From Lachnoclostridium sp. An76 (GTDB lineage: Bacteria; Bacillota; Clostridia; Lachnospirales; Lachnospiraceae): a stretch of DNA of 64,000 nt. The DNA lies in the NCBI RefSeq assembly GCF_002161355.1, contig NZ_NFHL01000004.1, positions 213,123 through 277,122 on the forward strand, read 5' to 3'. Positions within the stretch are counted from its first letter, which is position 1, and each line of letters begins with the position of its first letter. Positions 1-8,595 of this stretch are shown here, one piece after another. The position numbers and the translations under genes were made by a program. Under the pieces are notes generated by a model. That model was not told where the DNA came from. It did not search any database and saw only the letters and a program-made list of their open reading frames with translations.

Positions 1-1
1 A

Positions 2-376
2 ATGGCAGGACTCACAGTCAGCGAAGACAGAAAAGAGTACGTGACATTCTCTGATACATATTATCAGGCGTCACAGAGACTGATCGTGCCGAGTGATAAC
101 ACAGATTTTGATGATATGAAGGACGCGGATTCTATCGCGGCAGCGCTTGCTGAGCTGGATTCTTCCGTAAAGATCGGATGCCAGCAGGGCACGACAGGAA
201 ACAGCTATATCGTGGGAAGTGAAGACCTGGGATTCCCGGGACTTGAGGCGACATGCCAGACATATAAGAATGGTTCGCTGGCTGTGACGGATATGCTCAA
301 TGGCAATATTGATTTTGTGATCATCGATGCAGCTCCGGCGGAAGCGATCACAGAGTCGATCAACGAGATGCAGTAA
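2..376 (+). CDS. Amino-acid ABC transporter substrate-binding protein (3' part only)
   Basis: This is the C-terminal 124 codons of a family 3 solute-binding protein; the real start lies left of the window. The fragment opens with a GLTVSEDRKEYVTFSDTYY-like stretch, which in this family closes the first lobe, and then carries the second lobe ending at a TAA. It would bind a polar or other amino acid outside the membrane and hand it to the permease. The permease (537) and ATPase (1231) follow on the same strand, so this is the first gene of a three-gene importer. A 160-bp gap separates it from the permease. The substrate cannot be read from this fragment. Confidence 0.85.
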   Translation: MAGLTVSEDRKEYVTFSDTYYQASQRLIVPSDNTDFDDMKDADSIAAALAELDSSVKIGCQQGTTGNSYIVGSEDLGFPGLEATCQTYKNGSLAVTDMLNGNIDFVIIDAAPAEAITESINEMQ

Positions 377-536
377 TCCGTCCGTCAGATGGCAGCCCTG
401 GCGGAGAATGAGCCGGATGGCGGCAGAGCAGATAACAGAATACGGAACACAGGACTGAAATGAGAAGGGAAATACAGGCATCAATGGCGTTCTGTCATAG
501 GTGCATGCGTTTTCCTTCTTTTAAGAAGGGAAGGCA

Positions 537-1247
537 ATGGGAAATTTTAGTCAGAAGATAGATAAGTTTATAGAGATATTTATAGATCAGAACGGCTATA
601 CCAGGGTTGTGGAAGGTCTGCAGAATACGCTTCTCATCGCGGTGTGCGGCCTGATCATCGGTATCCTGATCGGTACGGTGATCGCGACGGTGCGCGTTCT
701 GCCGAAGTATAAGGTGCTCCCGAGAGTGCTCAACGGGATCTGCAGCTTTTATGTGGCGCTGTTCCGTGGTACGCCCATGGTGGTACAGCTCCTTGTATTT
801 TATTATGTCCTCCTGCCGATCATCGGCTGGAATATCACCGGCGTACAGGTGTCGATGCTTGTGTTTGGATTAAACAGCGGCGCGTACATATCAGAGATCA
901 TGAGGAGCGGTATCCAGTCCGTGGATCCGGGACAGATGGAAGCCGGACGGGCAGTGGGACTGAGCTTTGGCGCGAGCATGTCAAAGATCGTGATCCCGCA
1001 GGCAGTGAAAAACATCCTTCCCACACTGGGAAATGAGTTCATCGCCCTGATCAAAGAGACGTCAGTCGTAAGCTTTGTCGGCGCGGCGGACCTTTATGTG
1101 GCATTTAACTATATCGGAACGAACAACTACGAGTTCATGGTTCCGTATCTGGTGATGGCGCTGATCTATATTGTCATCGTACTTGTGATCACACTGCTGG
1201 TCAAATTACTGGAAAGGAGCCTGAAGAAGAGTGATAGACGTAATTAA
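537..1247 (+). CDS. Amino-acid ABC transporter permease
   Basis: A 236-residue membrane protein of the HisMQ/GlnP type. It has several hydrophobic segments, including one near residues 28-50. The EAA-type cytoplasmic loop ([20 protein letters not shown], about residues 138-157) is where the ATPase docks. The ATG at 537 follows an AAGAAGGGAAGG ribosome site. The gene overlaps the next one by 17 bp, which fits translational coupling. With its neighbours it forms a polar amino-acid importer; glutamine, cystine or arginine are all possible substrates and the sequence does not decide. Confidence 0.92.
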   Translation: MGNFSQKIDKFIEIFIDQNGYTRVVEGLQNTLLIAVCGLIIGILIGTVIATVRVLPKYKVLPRVLNGICSFYVALFRGTPMVVQLLVFYYVLLPIIGWNITGVQVSMLVFGLNSGAYISEIMRSGIQSVDPGQMEAGRAVGLSFGASMSKIVIPQAVKNILPTLGNEFIALIKETSVVSFVGAADLYVAFNYIGTNNYEFMVPYLVMALIYIVIVLVITLLVKLLERSLKKSDRRN

Positions 1248-2055
1248 TCTTAGGAAAAGTTTCGGGGATCTTGAGATCTTAAAGGGCATCAATATCACCA
1301 TCAACAAAGGGGACATCGTCGCTGTGCTCGGACCTTCCGGTTCCGGTAAGAGTACATTCCTGCGGTGCCTGAACTGTATGGAGGACCCCACAGAGGGCAG
1401 CATTATCTTCAAAGGGGTCGATATCGCGGACATGAAGGTGGACATCAACCTGCACCGCAGGCATATGGGGATGGTATTCCAGCATTTTAATCTGTTTAAT
1501 AACAAGACCGTGCTTCAGAATGTGATGATGGCGCCGGCATATTTAAGATGCCAGGACCTGAAAAAAGCGAAGCGCAAAAACAGGATGACACGCCTGAAAA
1601 ATACCTTCCGCGGAAAGAAGGAAGAGCTGATCCCGATCACAGAGACAAAGGAGCAGATCAAAGCGGAGGCAAAGCAGCAGGCGCTGGATCTCCTGAAGAG
1701 GATCGGGCTGGATGATAAGGCGGACGCTTATCCGTCCACCCTGTCAGGCGGGCAGAAGCAGAGAGTGGCGATCATCCGCTCCCTGGCGATGAACCCGGAT
1801 GTGATCCTCTTTGACGAGCCGACTTCAGCGCTGGACCCGGAGATGGTCGGAGAAGTGCTTGACCTGATGAAGAAGCTGGCGGCTGAGGGTATGACCATGG
1901 TCGTGGTGACACACGAGATGGGATTTGCCAGAGAGGTGGCGTCGAGGGTGATCTTTATGGATGACGGGCAGATCCGCGAGGAAGCTCCGCCGGATGAGTT
2001 TTTCGGGAACCCGAAGGACGAGAGGCTGAAGGAATTCCTCTCTAAAATACTGTAG
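1231..2055 (+). CDS. Amino-acid ABC transporter ATP-binding protein, with an extra basic insertion
   Basis: This is the ATPase of the preceding permease. Walker A (GPSGSGKST, about residues 34-42), the ABC signature LSGGQKQR and Walker B (VILFDEP) are all present. The start is GTG, inside the 3' end of the permease gene. At 274 residues it is about 30 longer than usual GlnQ-type ATPases (roughly 240-245). The extra length lies in one Lys/Arg/Glu-rich stretch (about residues 110-150) between the Q-loop region and the signature. The insertion looks like an in-family elaboration of the helical subdomain and not damage, since all catalytic motifs are intact. Confidence 0.93.
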   Translation: MIDVINLRKSFGDLEILKGINITINKGDIVAVLGPSGSGKSTFLRCLNCMEDPTEGSIIFKGVDIADMKVDINLHRRHMGMVFQHFNLFNNKTVLQNVMMAPAYLRCQDLKKAKRKNRMTRLKNTFRGKKEELIPITETKEQIKAEAKQQALDLLKRIGLDDKADAYPSTLSGGQKQRVAIIRSLAMNPDVILFDEPTSALDPEMVGEVLDLMKKLAAEGMTMVVVTHEMGFAREVASRVIFMDDGQIREEAPPDEFFGNPKDERLKEFLSKIL

Positions 2056-2084
2056 GACTGCATAAGTATAAGGCTGAGTATAGA

Positions 2085-3845
2085 ATGAAATATGAGAGAA
2101 TAAGCAGGGCGCTCTTTTTGGAGCGCCCGAACCGTTTTATCGCATATGCGGAATTAAATGGGAAAAAAGAGACGATACATGTGAAGAATACCGGGCGCTG
2201 CGCGGAGCTCCTGCGCCCGGGCGCGGTGATCTATGTGCAGGAGAGTGACAATCCGGAGAGGAAGACGAAGTGGGACCTGATCGCTGTGGAGAAGGAGACG
2301 GGCAGGGGAAAGCGTCTGATCAATATGGATTCCCAGATCCCGAACCGCGTCGTACAGGAATGGATCGAGGCCGGGAATCTGTTCCCGGACGTGTCCCTTG
2401 TACGGCCGGAGACTACGTACGGGAATTCCCGGTTTGACCTGTACGTTGAGGCCGGGGACAGAAAGATCTTTATCGAAGTGAAAGGCGTGACGCTGGAAGA
2501 GGACGGGGTGTGCCGGTTCCCTGACGCTCCCAGCGACCGTGCGGTAAAGCATCTGGAGGAGCTGATCCGGGCGAAAAAGGAAGGGTATGAGACATATGTT
2601 TTCTTTGTGATCCAGATGAAGGGCGTCTCGTATTTCACGCCCAATACGGATACCCATCCCGCGTTCGCGGAAGCGCTGAGGCGGGCAAAGGAGGCGGGGG
2701 TCGAGATCCTCGCTTATGACTGTAATGTAACTCCGGACAGCATCGTGGTCTCGGAACCCGTAGATGCAGTGCTGTACAGCCCGCAGATGAAGGAGACAGT
2801 ACAGCCTCTTGTGGAGTGGTTCCGTGAGAATCAGAGAGACCTGCCGTGGAGAAAGAGAATGGATGCGTACCGGGTGTGGATCTCGGAGATCATGCTCCAG
2901 CAGACCCGTGTGGAGGCGGTGAAGCCTTATTATGAGCGGTTTCTAAAGGAACTGCCTGATGTGAAGGCGCTGGCGGAAGTGCCGGAAGACCGTCTGCTGA
3001 AGTTGTGGGAAGGACTGGGATACTATAACCGCGCCCGCAATCTGAAGGAAGCGGCCTGCCAGATCATGGAGAAATACGGCGGGCGGTTCCCGGAGACGTA
3101 CGAAGAGATCCGGGGGCTCAAAGGGATCGGGAATTATACGGCCGGGGCTGTCAGCTCTTTTGTGTACGGCGTCAGGAAGCCGGCAGTGGACGGAAATGTG
3201 CTCCGGGTGGTGACAAGGATCACAGCCGACTGGAGCGACATCACGAAGGCAGGGACCAGGACAAAGGTCGAACGTGAGGTGGAAGAAGTGATCCCGGCGG
3301 AGGCGGCGGGAGATTTCAACCAGAGCCTGATCGAGCTGGGCGCCATTGTGTGCGTCCCCAACGGGGAGCCGAAGTGCGGGATCTGCCCTGTAAGCGGGAT
3401 CTGCCTGGCACATGCGCAGGGCAGGGAGACAGAGTTCCCGGTAAAGGCGAAAAAGAAGGCGCGCAGGATCGAAAAGCGCACGATCCTGGTATTCCGTGAC
3501 AATGAAAAGACCGCGGTGCGGAAACGTCCGGATACCGGGCTGCTGGCCGGGCTGTATGAATTTCCGGGGACGGAAGGGCACCTGAAGCAGCCAGAGGTTG
3601 TCAGATACGCGAAATCGCTGGGGCTTATGCCTATACGGGTAAAAAAGCTCGGCAGCGCAAAGCATATATTCAGCCATGTGGAATGGCATATGGTGGGATA
3701 TGAAGTGATCGTGGATGAGCTGGAGAAAAATGTGAGAGACCAGGGTGCTGCTCCGGGAGAAATCCTTTTCGCAGAGCTGAGGGAGCTGAAGGAACACTAC
3801 CCAATGCCGTCCGCGTTTGAGGCGTATATGCCGGATGTATTGTAG
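2085..3845 (+). CDS. mutY: SfsA-MutY fusion: nuclease-like SfsA domain joined to A/G-specific adenine glycosylase
   Basis: One 586-residue reading frame holds two proteins that are usually separate. Residues 1 to about 232 are a full SfsA domain (start MKYERISRALFLERPNRF, with NTGRC and FIEVKGVTLE motifs). Residues from about 240 on are MutY, which removes adenine opposite 8-oxoguanine. The MutY half has catalytic E268 in SEIMLQQT, the helix-hairpin-helix GLKGIGNYTAGA, catalytic D369 in AVDGNVLR, and a [4Fe-4S] ligand set C423-x7-C-x2-C-x5-C440. A NUDIX-like C-terminal domain follows. No stop or frameshift separates the halves. SfsA is an old name from maltose gene effects in E. coli and is now seen as a DNA-binding, nuclease-fold protein. 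The fusion suggests both parts act on DNA. Confidence 0.93.
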   Translation: MKYERISRALFLERPNRFIAYAELNGKKETIHVKNTGRCAELLRPGAVIYVQESDNPERKTKWDLIAVEKETGRGKRLINMDSQIPNRVVQEWIEAGNLFPDVSLVRPETTYGNSRFDLYVEAGDRKIFIEVKGVTLEEDGVCRFPDAPSDRAVKHLEELIRAKKEGYETYVFFVIQMKGVSYFTPNTDTHPAFAEALRRAKEAGVEILAYDCNVTPDSIVVSEPVDAVLYSPQMKETVQPLVEWFRENQRDLPWRKRMDAYRVWISEIMLQQTRVEAVKPYYERFLKELPDVKALAEVPEDRLLKLWEGLGYYNRARNLKEAACQIMEKYGGRFPETYEEIRGLKGIGNYTAGAVSSFVYGVRKPAVDGNVLRVVTRITADWSDITKAGTRTKVEREVEEVIPAEAAGDFNQSLIELGAIVCVPNGEPKCGICPVSGICLAHAQGRETEFPVKAKKKARRIEKRTILVFRDNEKTAVRKRPDTGLLAGLYEFPGTEGHLKQPEVVRYAKSLGLMPIRVKKLGSAKHIFSHVEWHMVGYEVIVDELEKNVRDQGAAPGEILFAELRELKEHYPMPSAFEAYMPDVL

Positions 3846-3931
3846 TGCAGGGGGATAAATGCGGGGTGATACCGGGGAGATGCAGGATAGAAGCAGAGTC
3901 CGCTCTGTTTTCTTGAAAGATGAGGGAAGGC

Positions 3932-4390
3932 GTGGTATAATGATTGCACATTGTGCAATCCGAAGCGGATGCTCCGCTTCGCCCTGCTCCGCAGGGATTA
4001 TACCGGGAGCCACGGCTTGGAAAGTAAATGCCGCTGCGCGGCGCTTCCTTTCCTGCGCACGTGGTATAATGATCACACATTGTGCAATCCGAAGCGGATG
4101 CTCCGCTTCGCCCTGCTCCGCAGGGATTATACCGGGAGCCACGGCTTGGAAAGTAAATGCCGCTGCGCGGCGCTTCCTTTCCTGCGCACGTGGTATAATG
4201 ATCACACGTTGTGCAATCCGAAGCGGATGCTCCGCTTCGCCCTGCTCCGCAGGGATTATACCGGGAGCCACGGCTTGGAAAGTAAATGCCGCTGCGCGGC
4301 GCTTCCTTTCCTGCGCACGTGGTATAATGATCACACGTTGTGCAATCCGAAGCGGATGCTCCGCTTCGCCCCGCGCTGCGGGAATTATAC
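3932..4390 (+). repeat. Structured 129-bp tandem repeat (three full units plus a partial fourth)
   Basis: Units begin at 3932, 4061, 4190 and 4319, exactly 129 bp apart and almost identical. Each opens with TGGTATAAT (an extended -10-like box) and closes the first half with ATTATACC, its 8-bp inverted partner. Between them lie two nested hairpins: CGAAGCGGA-TGC-TCCGCTTCG and CCCTGC-TCC-GCAGGG. The second half forms another stem, GGAAAG...CTTTCC, around GCCGC-TGC-GCGGC. In the last, partial unit the CCCTGC/GCAGGG stem is replaced by CCCGC-GCT-GCGGG, so pairing is kept while bases change. Because 129 is a multiple of three, long reading frames run through the array on both strands; I treat these as artefacts. 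Confidence 0.9.
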
Positions 4391-4410
4391 CCAGGAGAGT
4401 AACTGAGATC

Positions 4411-5034
4411 ATGAACGAGAAAGTACAGATATCCAGACAGCAGCAGAAATCAAGGGAGACAAAGGAGAAGATCTTCCAGGCGGCGAAGAGGATCCTCCAG
4501 AAGAGTGGATATGAGGCGCTGTCTATCAAAAATATATGTGAGGAAGCCGGCGTGTCTAACGGCAGCTTTTACCACCACTTTAAGACAAAGGATGACCTGC
4601 TGTCTTATTATATCGAGGACCAGCCGAAGATCGAGCCTGACCTGCTGGAGGTCCCGGAGGACGTCAGCGGGGTGAAGGAAGGGATCATCCAGGTTTATCT
4701 GAATTATGTAAAATACTGCCGGGAGCTCGGCGTAGAGTTTATGGCGGAATATTATGACACGAAAAACCAGGCGCTCAACGCTGCGATCCGCGCAGAGAGG
4801 CCGTATCCGATCGTGACGGTCCAGGCCTATGTGGAAAAGGCGGTCGAAGCCGGTGTGGTAAGCCTGAACGAGGAGATCGAAGAATTTACTACAGATATCC
4901 GTATGATCGTGATCGGCAATGTTTTTGAGTGGTGTGTGAAGCACGGGAAAGCGGATTTTGAGGGAAATATGAGCCGTTCTCTCGGGAAATATCTTGACGC
5001 AGTGCTCTGCCCGGCTGGTACGGATAAAGTCTGA
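4411..5034 (+). CDS. TetR-family transcriptional regulator
   Basis: A 207-residue regulator. The N-terminal helix-turn-helix spans about residues 12-58 (AAKRILQKSGYEALSIKNI, then GVSNGSFYHHFKTKDDLL), followed by a helical ligand-binding domain of unknown specificity. An open frame extends upstream to 3859, but that part is the translated repeat array. The ATG at 4411 follows AGGAGAG at correct spacing and starts where TetR homology starts. The gene sits directly behind the structured repeats, whose last unit would supply its leader. Downstream is the lipid kinase gene, perhaps co-transcribed. Confidence 0.92.
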   Translation: MNEKVQISRQQQKSRETKEKIFQAAKRILQKSGYEALSIKNICEEAGVSNGSFYHHFKTKDDLLSYYIEDQPKIEPDLLEVPEDVSGVKEGIIQVYLNYVKYCRELGVEFMAEYYDTKNQALNAAIRAERPYPIVTVQAYVEKAVEAGVVSLNEEIEEFTTDIRMIVIGNVFEWCVKHGKADFEGNMSRSLGKYLDAVLCPAGTDKV

Positions 5035-5110
5035 AGGCGCCGCCCGAGGCAGGAGATGGAAAAGAATGAGATGAAAAAGCACGGGGATGAAAAGTACAGG
5101 GGATAAAACC

Positions 5111-6037
5111 ATGGAAATGGAATATGATTTTATTATAAATCCGGAATCCCGCTCCGGGCTGGGAGAGATGACCTGGAAGATGATCGAGCCGGAGCTGAAA
5201 AAGCAGCGCGTCAGATACAGGGTCCATATGACGGCGAAGCGGAAGGATGCAGGGAAGATCGCTGAGGAGCTGACATCGGACGGAAGGGAGCATACGCTTG
5301 TCGTGCTCGGCGGGGACGGGACGCTCAATGAGGTGGTCAACGGGATCCGGGATCCGGAGAAGATCACTCTGGGATATATCCCGATCGGATCGAGCAATGA
5401 TTTCGCGAGGGGGCTGAGGCTTCCGAAAGACCCGATGGATGCCCTTGAGGCGGTGCTGCATCCGGGGAAGGTGATCCGGATGGACGTAGGCGTTATCTCA
5501 GACGGGACGCGCAGCAGGCGGTTCCTCGTGAGTGCGGGGATCGGGTTTGACGCGGCGGTGTGCCATGAGGTCTGCGTGTCCAGGTGGAAAGTGATCTTAA
5601 ACAGGCTGGGCCTGGGGAAGCTGAGTTACGCTGTGGTCGCCCTTGACCGTCTGGCAAAGGACCGCCCGGCGCATCTGGCCCTTACGATGGAAGACGGCAG
5701 CAGGCGGGAGTTCCCGGGGACATGTTTCGCGGCGTTTATGAATCTTCCCTATGAGGGCGGCGGATTTAAATTCTGCCCGGGCGCATCCCCGGAAGACGGG
5801 CTTTTGGATGTGATCGTGGCGCATGGACTCTCGGTGCCGAAGATATTGTGCCTCCTGCCGCTGGCGTTCGGCGGAAAACATACAGGATCCAAAGGTATCA
5901 CGATCCTTAAGTGCAGGAGCGTGCGCGTGGAGGCGGATACACCCCTTCCGCTTCACACGGACGGTGAGCCGGGATTCCCCCGGAGAACGGCAGAGGCCGG
6001 GATCCTGGATTCCGGGATTTGGGTGATCACCGGGTAA
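5111..6037 (+). CDS. Diacylglycerol/lipid kinase, DagK/YegS family
   Basis: Phosphorylates a lipid alcohol such as diacylglycerol using ATP at the inner face of the membrane. Motifs: NPESRSG at the N-terminus, GGDGTLNEVVNG (nucleotide binding) and PIGSSNDFARGL. The frame is open from 5087, but the GGGG there abuts that ATG, whereas AGGGG lies 8 nt before the ATG at 5111. I therefore start at 5111, giving 308 residues, a normal length. It lies about 75 bp behind the TetR gene on the same strand. Actual lipid specificity is not visible. Confidence 0.88.
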   Translation: MEMEYDFIINPESRSGLGEMTWKMIEPELKKQRVRYRVHMTAKRKDAGKIAEELTSDGREHTLVVLGGDGTLNEVVNGIRDPEKITLGYIPIGSSNDFARGLRLPKDPMDALEAVLHPGKVIRMDVGVISDGTRSRRFLVSAGIGFDAAVCHEVCVSRWKVILNRLGLGKLSYAVVALDRLAKDRPAHLALTMEDGSRREFPGTCFAAFMNLPYEGGGFKFCPGASPEDGLLDVIVAHGLSVPKILCLLPLAFGGKHTGSKGITILKCRSVRVEADTPLPLHTDGEPGFPRRTAEAGILDSGIWVITG

Positions 6038-6144
6038 AGGCGGCTCCGGGAACAGGGGCAGGATGCCCCGGGAAACGGAAGAATGAAACGAAATGCGAGA
6101 CAAAAGATGAAACGAAAGATTTGCTAAAGGTTTTGTGAACGAGG

Positions 6145-6173
6145 TTGTTGTAAGTTTTAAATCGTGCTATAAT
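6145..6173 (+). promoter_or_regulatory. Sigma-A type promoter upstream of the PAP2 gene
   Basis: TTGTTG (6145-6150), a 17-bp spacer and TATAAT (6168-6173), with TG one base upstream of the -10 (TGCTATAAT). The next gene starts at 6298, so the leader would be about 115 nt. Confidence 0.7.
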
Positions 6174-6297
6174 CGGATGCGATAAGAGGGGCGCCCGCAT
6201 GTCAGATGTATCCGAAATGACAGGGCGGGAGAAAACGGGGAGAAAGTAAAAAGACGGAAGCAGCAGGCTGAGTACAATATTAAAAGGGGCATATCAT

Positions 6298-6984
6298 ATG
6301 GAACGAAAAGGCAGGTTCGCCGAGCGGATCAGAAAATATAAACATGCCTGGGTGTTCTTGTACATCCTTGTATATATGCCGTGGTTTCTCTTCCTGGAGA
6401 GGCATGTCACCACGCATTATCATGTGATCCAGACTAAGCTGGACGAGTGGATCCCGTTCAACGAATTTTTTATCATACCATATCTGATGTGGTTTGCGTT
6501 TATCGCGGCGGCATTTTTATATTTCTTTTTTAAAGATGTCCCGGGCTTTTATAAACTGGCGAAATTTATGTTTACGGGGATGACAGTATTCCTGATCGTG
6601 TCCACGGTCTTTCCGAACGGGCAGGATCTGCGGCCCGCTGTATTTGCCCGCGACAATATATTCGTAGATATGGTCCGGGTGTTATACAGGGCGGATACAT
6701 GCACGAATGTTTTTCCGAGCCTGCATGTGTTTAACTCGCTGGGCGTGTGCATTGCGGTCCAGGAGAGCGCGGAGCTCAGGAAACATCCGTGTGTATGCGG
6801 GGGGACCTATATACTCGCGGGACTGATCATCCTTGCGACGATGTTTTTAAAACAGCATTCCATACTGGATGTGATCGGAGCCGGCGTGATGGCGTGCGTG
6901 CTCTATCAGTTCGTCTATGCGGCGGAGAAGAAAAAGGAGCCTCATTATGCGAAGCAGAAGAGACCGCTCCTGCAGAATAAATAG
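6298..6984 (+). CDS. PAP2-family membrane phosphatase
   Basis: A 228-residue integral membrane protein with hydrophobic segments near residues 18-37, 60-80, 90-105 and toward the C-terminus. The PAP2 superfamily signature is seen as NVFPSLHVFNSLG (second motif, with the SxH histidine) and KQHSILDVIGAG (third motif, H...D pair). The first motif is weak, as in the AUR1/inositol-phosphorylceramide-synthase-like branch. It probably removes phosphate from a lipid phosphate or transfers a phospho-head group; the substrate is unknown. The upstream lipid kinase gene gives a loose lipid-metabolism context. The ATG follows AAAAGGGGC. Confidence 0.82.
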   Translation: MERKGRFAERIRKYKHAWVFLYILVYMPWFLFLERHVTTHYHVIQTKLDEWIPFNEFFIIPYLMWFAFIAAAFLYFFFKDVPGFYKLAKFMFTGMTVFLIVSTVFPNGQDLRPAVFARDNIFVDMVRVLYRADTCTNVFPSLHVFNSLGVCIAVQESAELRKHPCVCGGTYILAGLIILATMFLKQHSILDVIGAGVMACVLYQFVYAAEKKKEPHYAKQKRPLLQNK

Positions 6985-7044
6985 GGATCGGATCTGAATC
7001 AACAGGAAATAAACAGGGACTAAGTTATCAGGAGGAACAGAGAG

Positions 7045-8133
7045 ATGAAGAAGATCATGCTTACCGGAGACCGTCCTACGGGAAGGCTCCATGTCGGGCA
7101 TTATGTGGGCTCTTTGAGGAGAAGGGTAGAGCTCCAGGATACAGGAGATTTTGACGATATTTTTATTATGATCGCGGATGCGCAGGCATTGACGGATAAT
7201 GCGGATAACCCGGAGAAGGTGCGGCAGAATATTATCGAGGTGGCGCTTGACTATATGGCGTGCGGGCTGGACCCGGAGAAATCCACTCTGTTTATCCAGT
7301 CTCAGGTGCCGGAGCTTTGCGAGCTGTCATTTTATTATATGAATCTTGTGACAGTGTCCAGGCTGCAGCGCAATCCTACAGTGAAAGCAGAGATCCAGAT
7401 GAGGAATTTCGAGGCGAGCATCCCGGTCGGATTCTTTACTTATCCGATCAGCCAGGCTGCGGATATCACTGCATTTAAGGCAACGGTCGTGCCGGTAGGG
7501 GAAGACCAGATGCCGATGCTGGAGCAGACGAAAGAGATCGTGCACAAGTTTAATTCTGTGTATGGGGAGACGCTTGTGGAGCCGAAGATCCTGCTCCCGG
7601 ATAACGAGGCGTGCATGCGCCTGCCGGGTATCGACGGGAAGGCGAAGATGAGCAAATCCCTGGGCAACTGTATTTATCTTTCCGAGGAGCCGGAGGACAT
7701 TAAGAAGAAAGTGTTCAGCATGTTCACGGATCCGAACCATATCCGTATCGAGGATCCGGGAAGCCTGGAGGGAAATACAGTGTTTACCTATCTGGATGCA
7801 TTCTGCAGGCCGGAATACTTCCCGGAGTTCCTGCCGGAGTATAAAGACCTGGATGAGCTGAAGGCGCATTACCAGAGAGGCGGACTGGGAGACATGAAGG
7901 TGAAGCGCTTCCTGAACAATGTGCTGCAGGCGGAGCTGGAACCTATAAGGACAAGGAGAAAAGAGCTCCAGAAGGATATACCGGCGGTGTATGAGATCCT
8001 CAGAAAAGGCAGTGAGAAAGCGGAAAAGGTGGCTGCGCAGACACTGAAGGAAGTGAAGGCGGCTATGAAGATCGATTACTTTGCGGATGAGGAGCTTATC
8101 AGGGCGCAGGCGGAGAAGTTTGCGGCGGAATAG
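7045..8133 (+). CDS. trpS: Tryptophanyl-tRNA synthetase
   Basis: Class I aminoacyl-tRNA synthetase charging tRNA-Trp. The HIGH-type motif reads [10 protein letters not shown] (about residues 14-24) and the KMSKS loop reads AKMSKSLGN. At 362 residues it is slightly longer than the common 330-340 form and its N-terminus ([16 protein letters not shown]) is of the second TrpRS type (TrpS2-like). A strong AGGAGG site precedes the ATG. A large inverted repeat follows the gene. Confidence 0.96.
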   Translation: MKKIMLTGDRPTGRLHVGHYVGSLRRRVELQDTGDFDDIFIMIADAQALTDNADNPEKVRQNIIEVALDYMACGLDPEKSTLFIQSQVPELCELSFYYMNLVTVSRLQRNPTVKAEIQMRNFEASIPVGFFTYPISQAADITAFKATVVPVGEDQMPMLEQTKEIVHKFNSVYGETLVEPKILLPDNEACMRLPGIDGKAKMSKSLGNCIYLSEEPEDIKKKVFSMFTDPNHIRIEDPGSLEGNTVFTYLDAFCRPEYFPEFLPEYKDLDELKAHYQRGGLGDMKVKRFLNNVLQAELEPIRTRRKELQKDIPAVYEILRKGSEKAEKVAAQTLKEVKAAMKIDYFADEELIRAQAEKFAAE

Positions 8134-8185
8134 AAAAGACAGGGATATACTTTTACTCTGTTAGAGAAATATCAGGATAGATTCA

Positions 8186-8251
8186 GGCGGTCATAAAGAG
8201 CAGGAGACTGGCAGTGGAAGTGCAGCCGGTCTTCAGATCTTTATGACCGCC
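8186..8251 (+). terminator. Long nested stem-loop after trpS
   Basis: GGCGGTCATAAAGA (8186-8199) pairs perfectly with TCTTTATGACCGCC (8238-8251). Inside the 38-nt loop GACTGGC pairs with GCCGGTC with one G-U. The following ATTGTTTTC is only weakly T-rich, so this is either a terminator or an RNA-stabilising 3' end. Confidence 0.6.
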
Positions 8252-8331
8252 ATTGTTTTCGATATGGTGTTTTAGATATAAAAAATCGTCATTTCCAAAA
8301 GTCGGATAAATTCTGATAAAGAAAAGAAGAG

Positions 8332-8366
8332 TAAAAAAATAGCATCTTCATATCGAAGATGCTATT
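8332..8366 (-). terminator. Rho-independent terminator of tRNA-Arg
   Basis: On the minus strand, 9-bp arms (AGCATCTTC / GAAGATGCT) close a short loop and are followed by a run of seven T. It begins a few bases past the tRNA 3' end. Confidence 0.85.
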
Positions 8367-8370
8367 CCGA

Positions 8371-8444
8371 CGTGCGATAGAAGATTCGAACTCCCGACCT
8401 TCTGGTCCGTAGCCAGACGCTCTATCCAGCTGAGCTAATCGCAC
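8371..8444 (-). tRNA. tRNA-Arg (anticodon ACG)
   Basis: A complete 74-nt cloverleaf on the minus strand. The acceptor stem is GTGCGAT/ATCGCAC with discriminator G. The D-arm is GCTC/GAGC, the anticodon stem TCTGG/CCAGA encloses loop CTACGGA (anticodon ACG), and the T-arm contains TTCGAAT. CCA is not encoded. A consensus promoter precedes it and a terminator follows, so it is a stand-alone unit. The wobble A34 is expected to be deaminated to inosine by TadA. Confidence 0.97.
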
Positions 8445-8475
8445 ATAAAGTGCTGTCTCGTTCACAGCAAAAATA

Positions 8476-8504
8476 ATTATATATGACAAAGAGAAGAGTG
8501 TCAA
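8476..8504 (-). promoter_or_regulatory. Consensus promoter of tRNA-Arg
   Basis: Minus strand TTGACA (8504-8499), 17-bp spacer, TATAAT (8481-8476): a perfect sigma-A consensus about 30 bp upstream of the tRNA 5' end. Confidence 0.93.
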
Positions 8505-8539
8505 GAGATTTTTTTGAAGTTGAAATATTCAGACAACTC

Positions 8540-8589
8540 CGGGAAAAGGGGTCAGACCCCTCTTCAGAGGGGTCTGACCCCTTTTCCCG
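8540..8589. repeat. Perfect 23-bp inverted repeat with a TTCA loop
   Basis: Arm CGGGAAAAGGGGTCAGACC... (8540-8562) is matched without error by 8567-8589. The centre of each arm is itself the palindrome GGGGTCAGACCCC / GGGGTCTGACCCC. It sits 6 bp past the stop of the minus-strand RluA gene, with no T-run. It may act as a 3' end hairpin or be a dispersed palindromic repeat. Confidence 0.9.
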
Positions 8590-8595
8590 AAATAA

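Noticed and set aside
3932..4390. CRISPR array
   Set aside because: The units are 129 bp and nearly identical throughout; there are no short repeats separated by unique spacers. No CRISPR array was seen anywhere in the window.
3859..4410. Long open frames through the 129-bp repeats on both strands (about 391 aa plus; 528 aa minus)
   Set aside because: They exist because 129 is divisible by three. The plus frame only becomes TetR at 4411, where a good ribosome site lies; the minus frame is antisense to mutY and the repeats and has no family resemblance.
8186..8251. T-box or other tRNA-sensing leader near trpS
   Set aside because: The structure lies after trpS, not before it, and no T-box sequence is seen.
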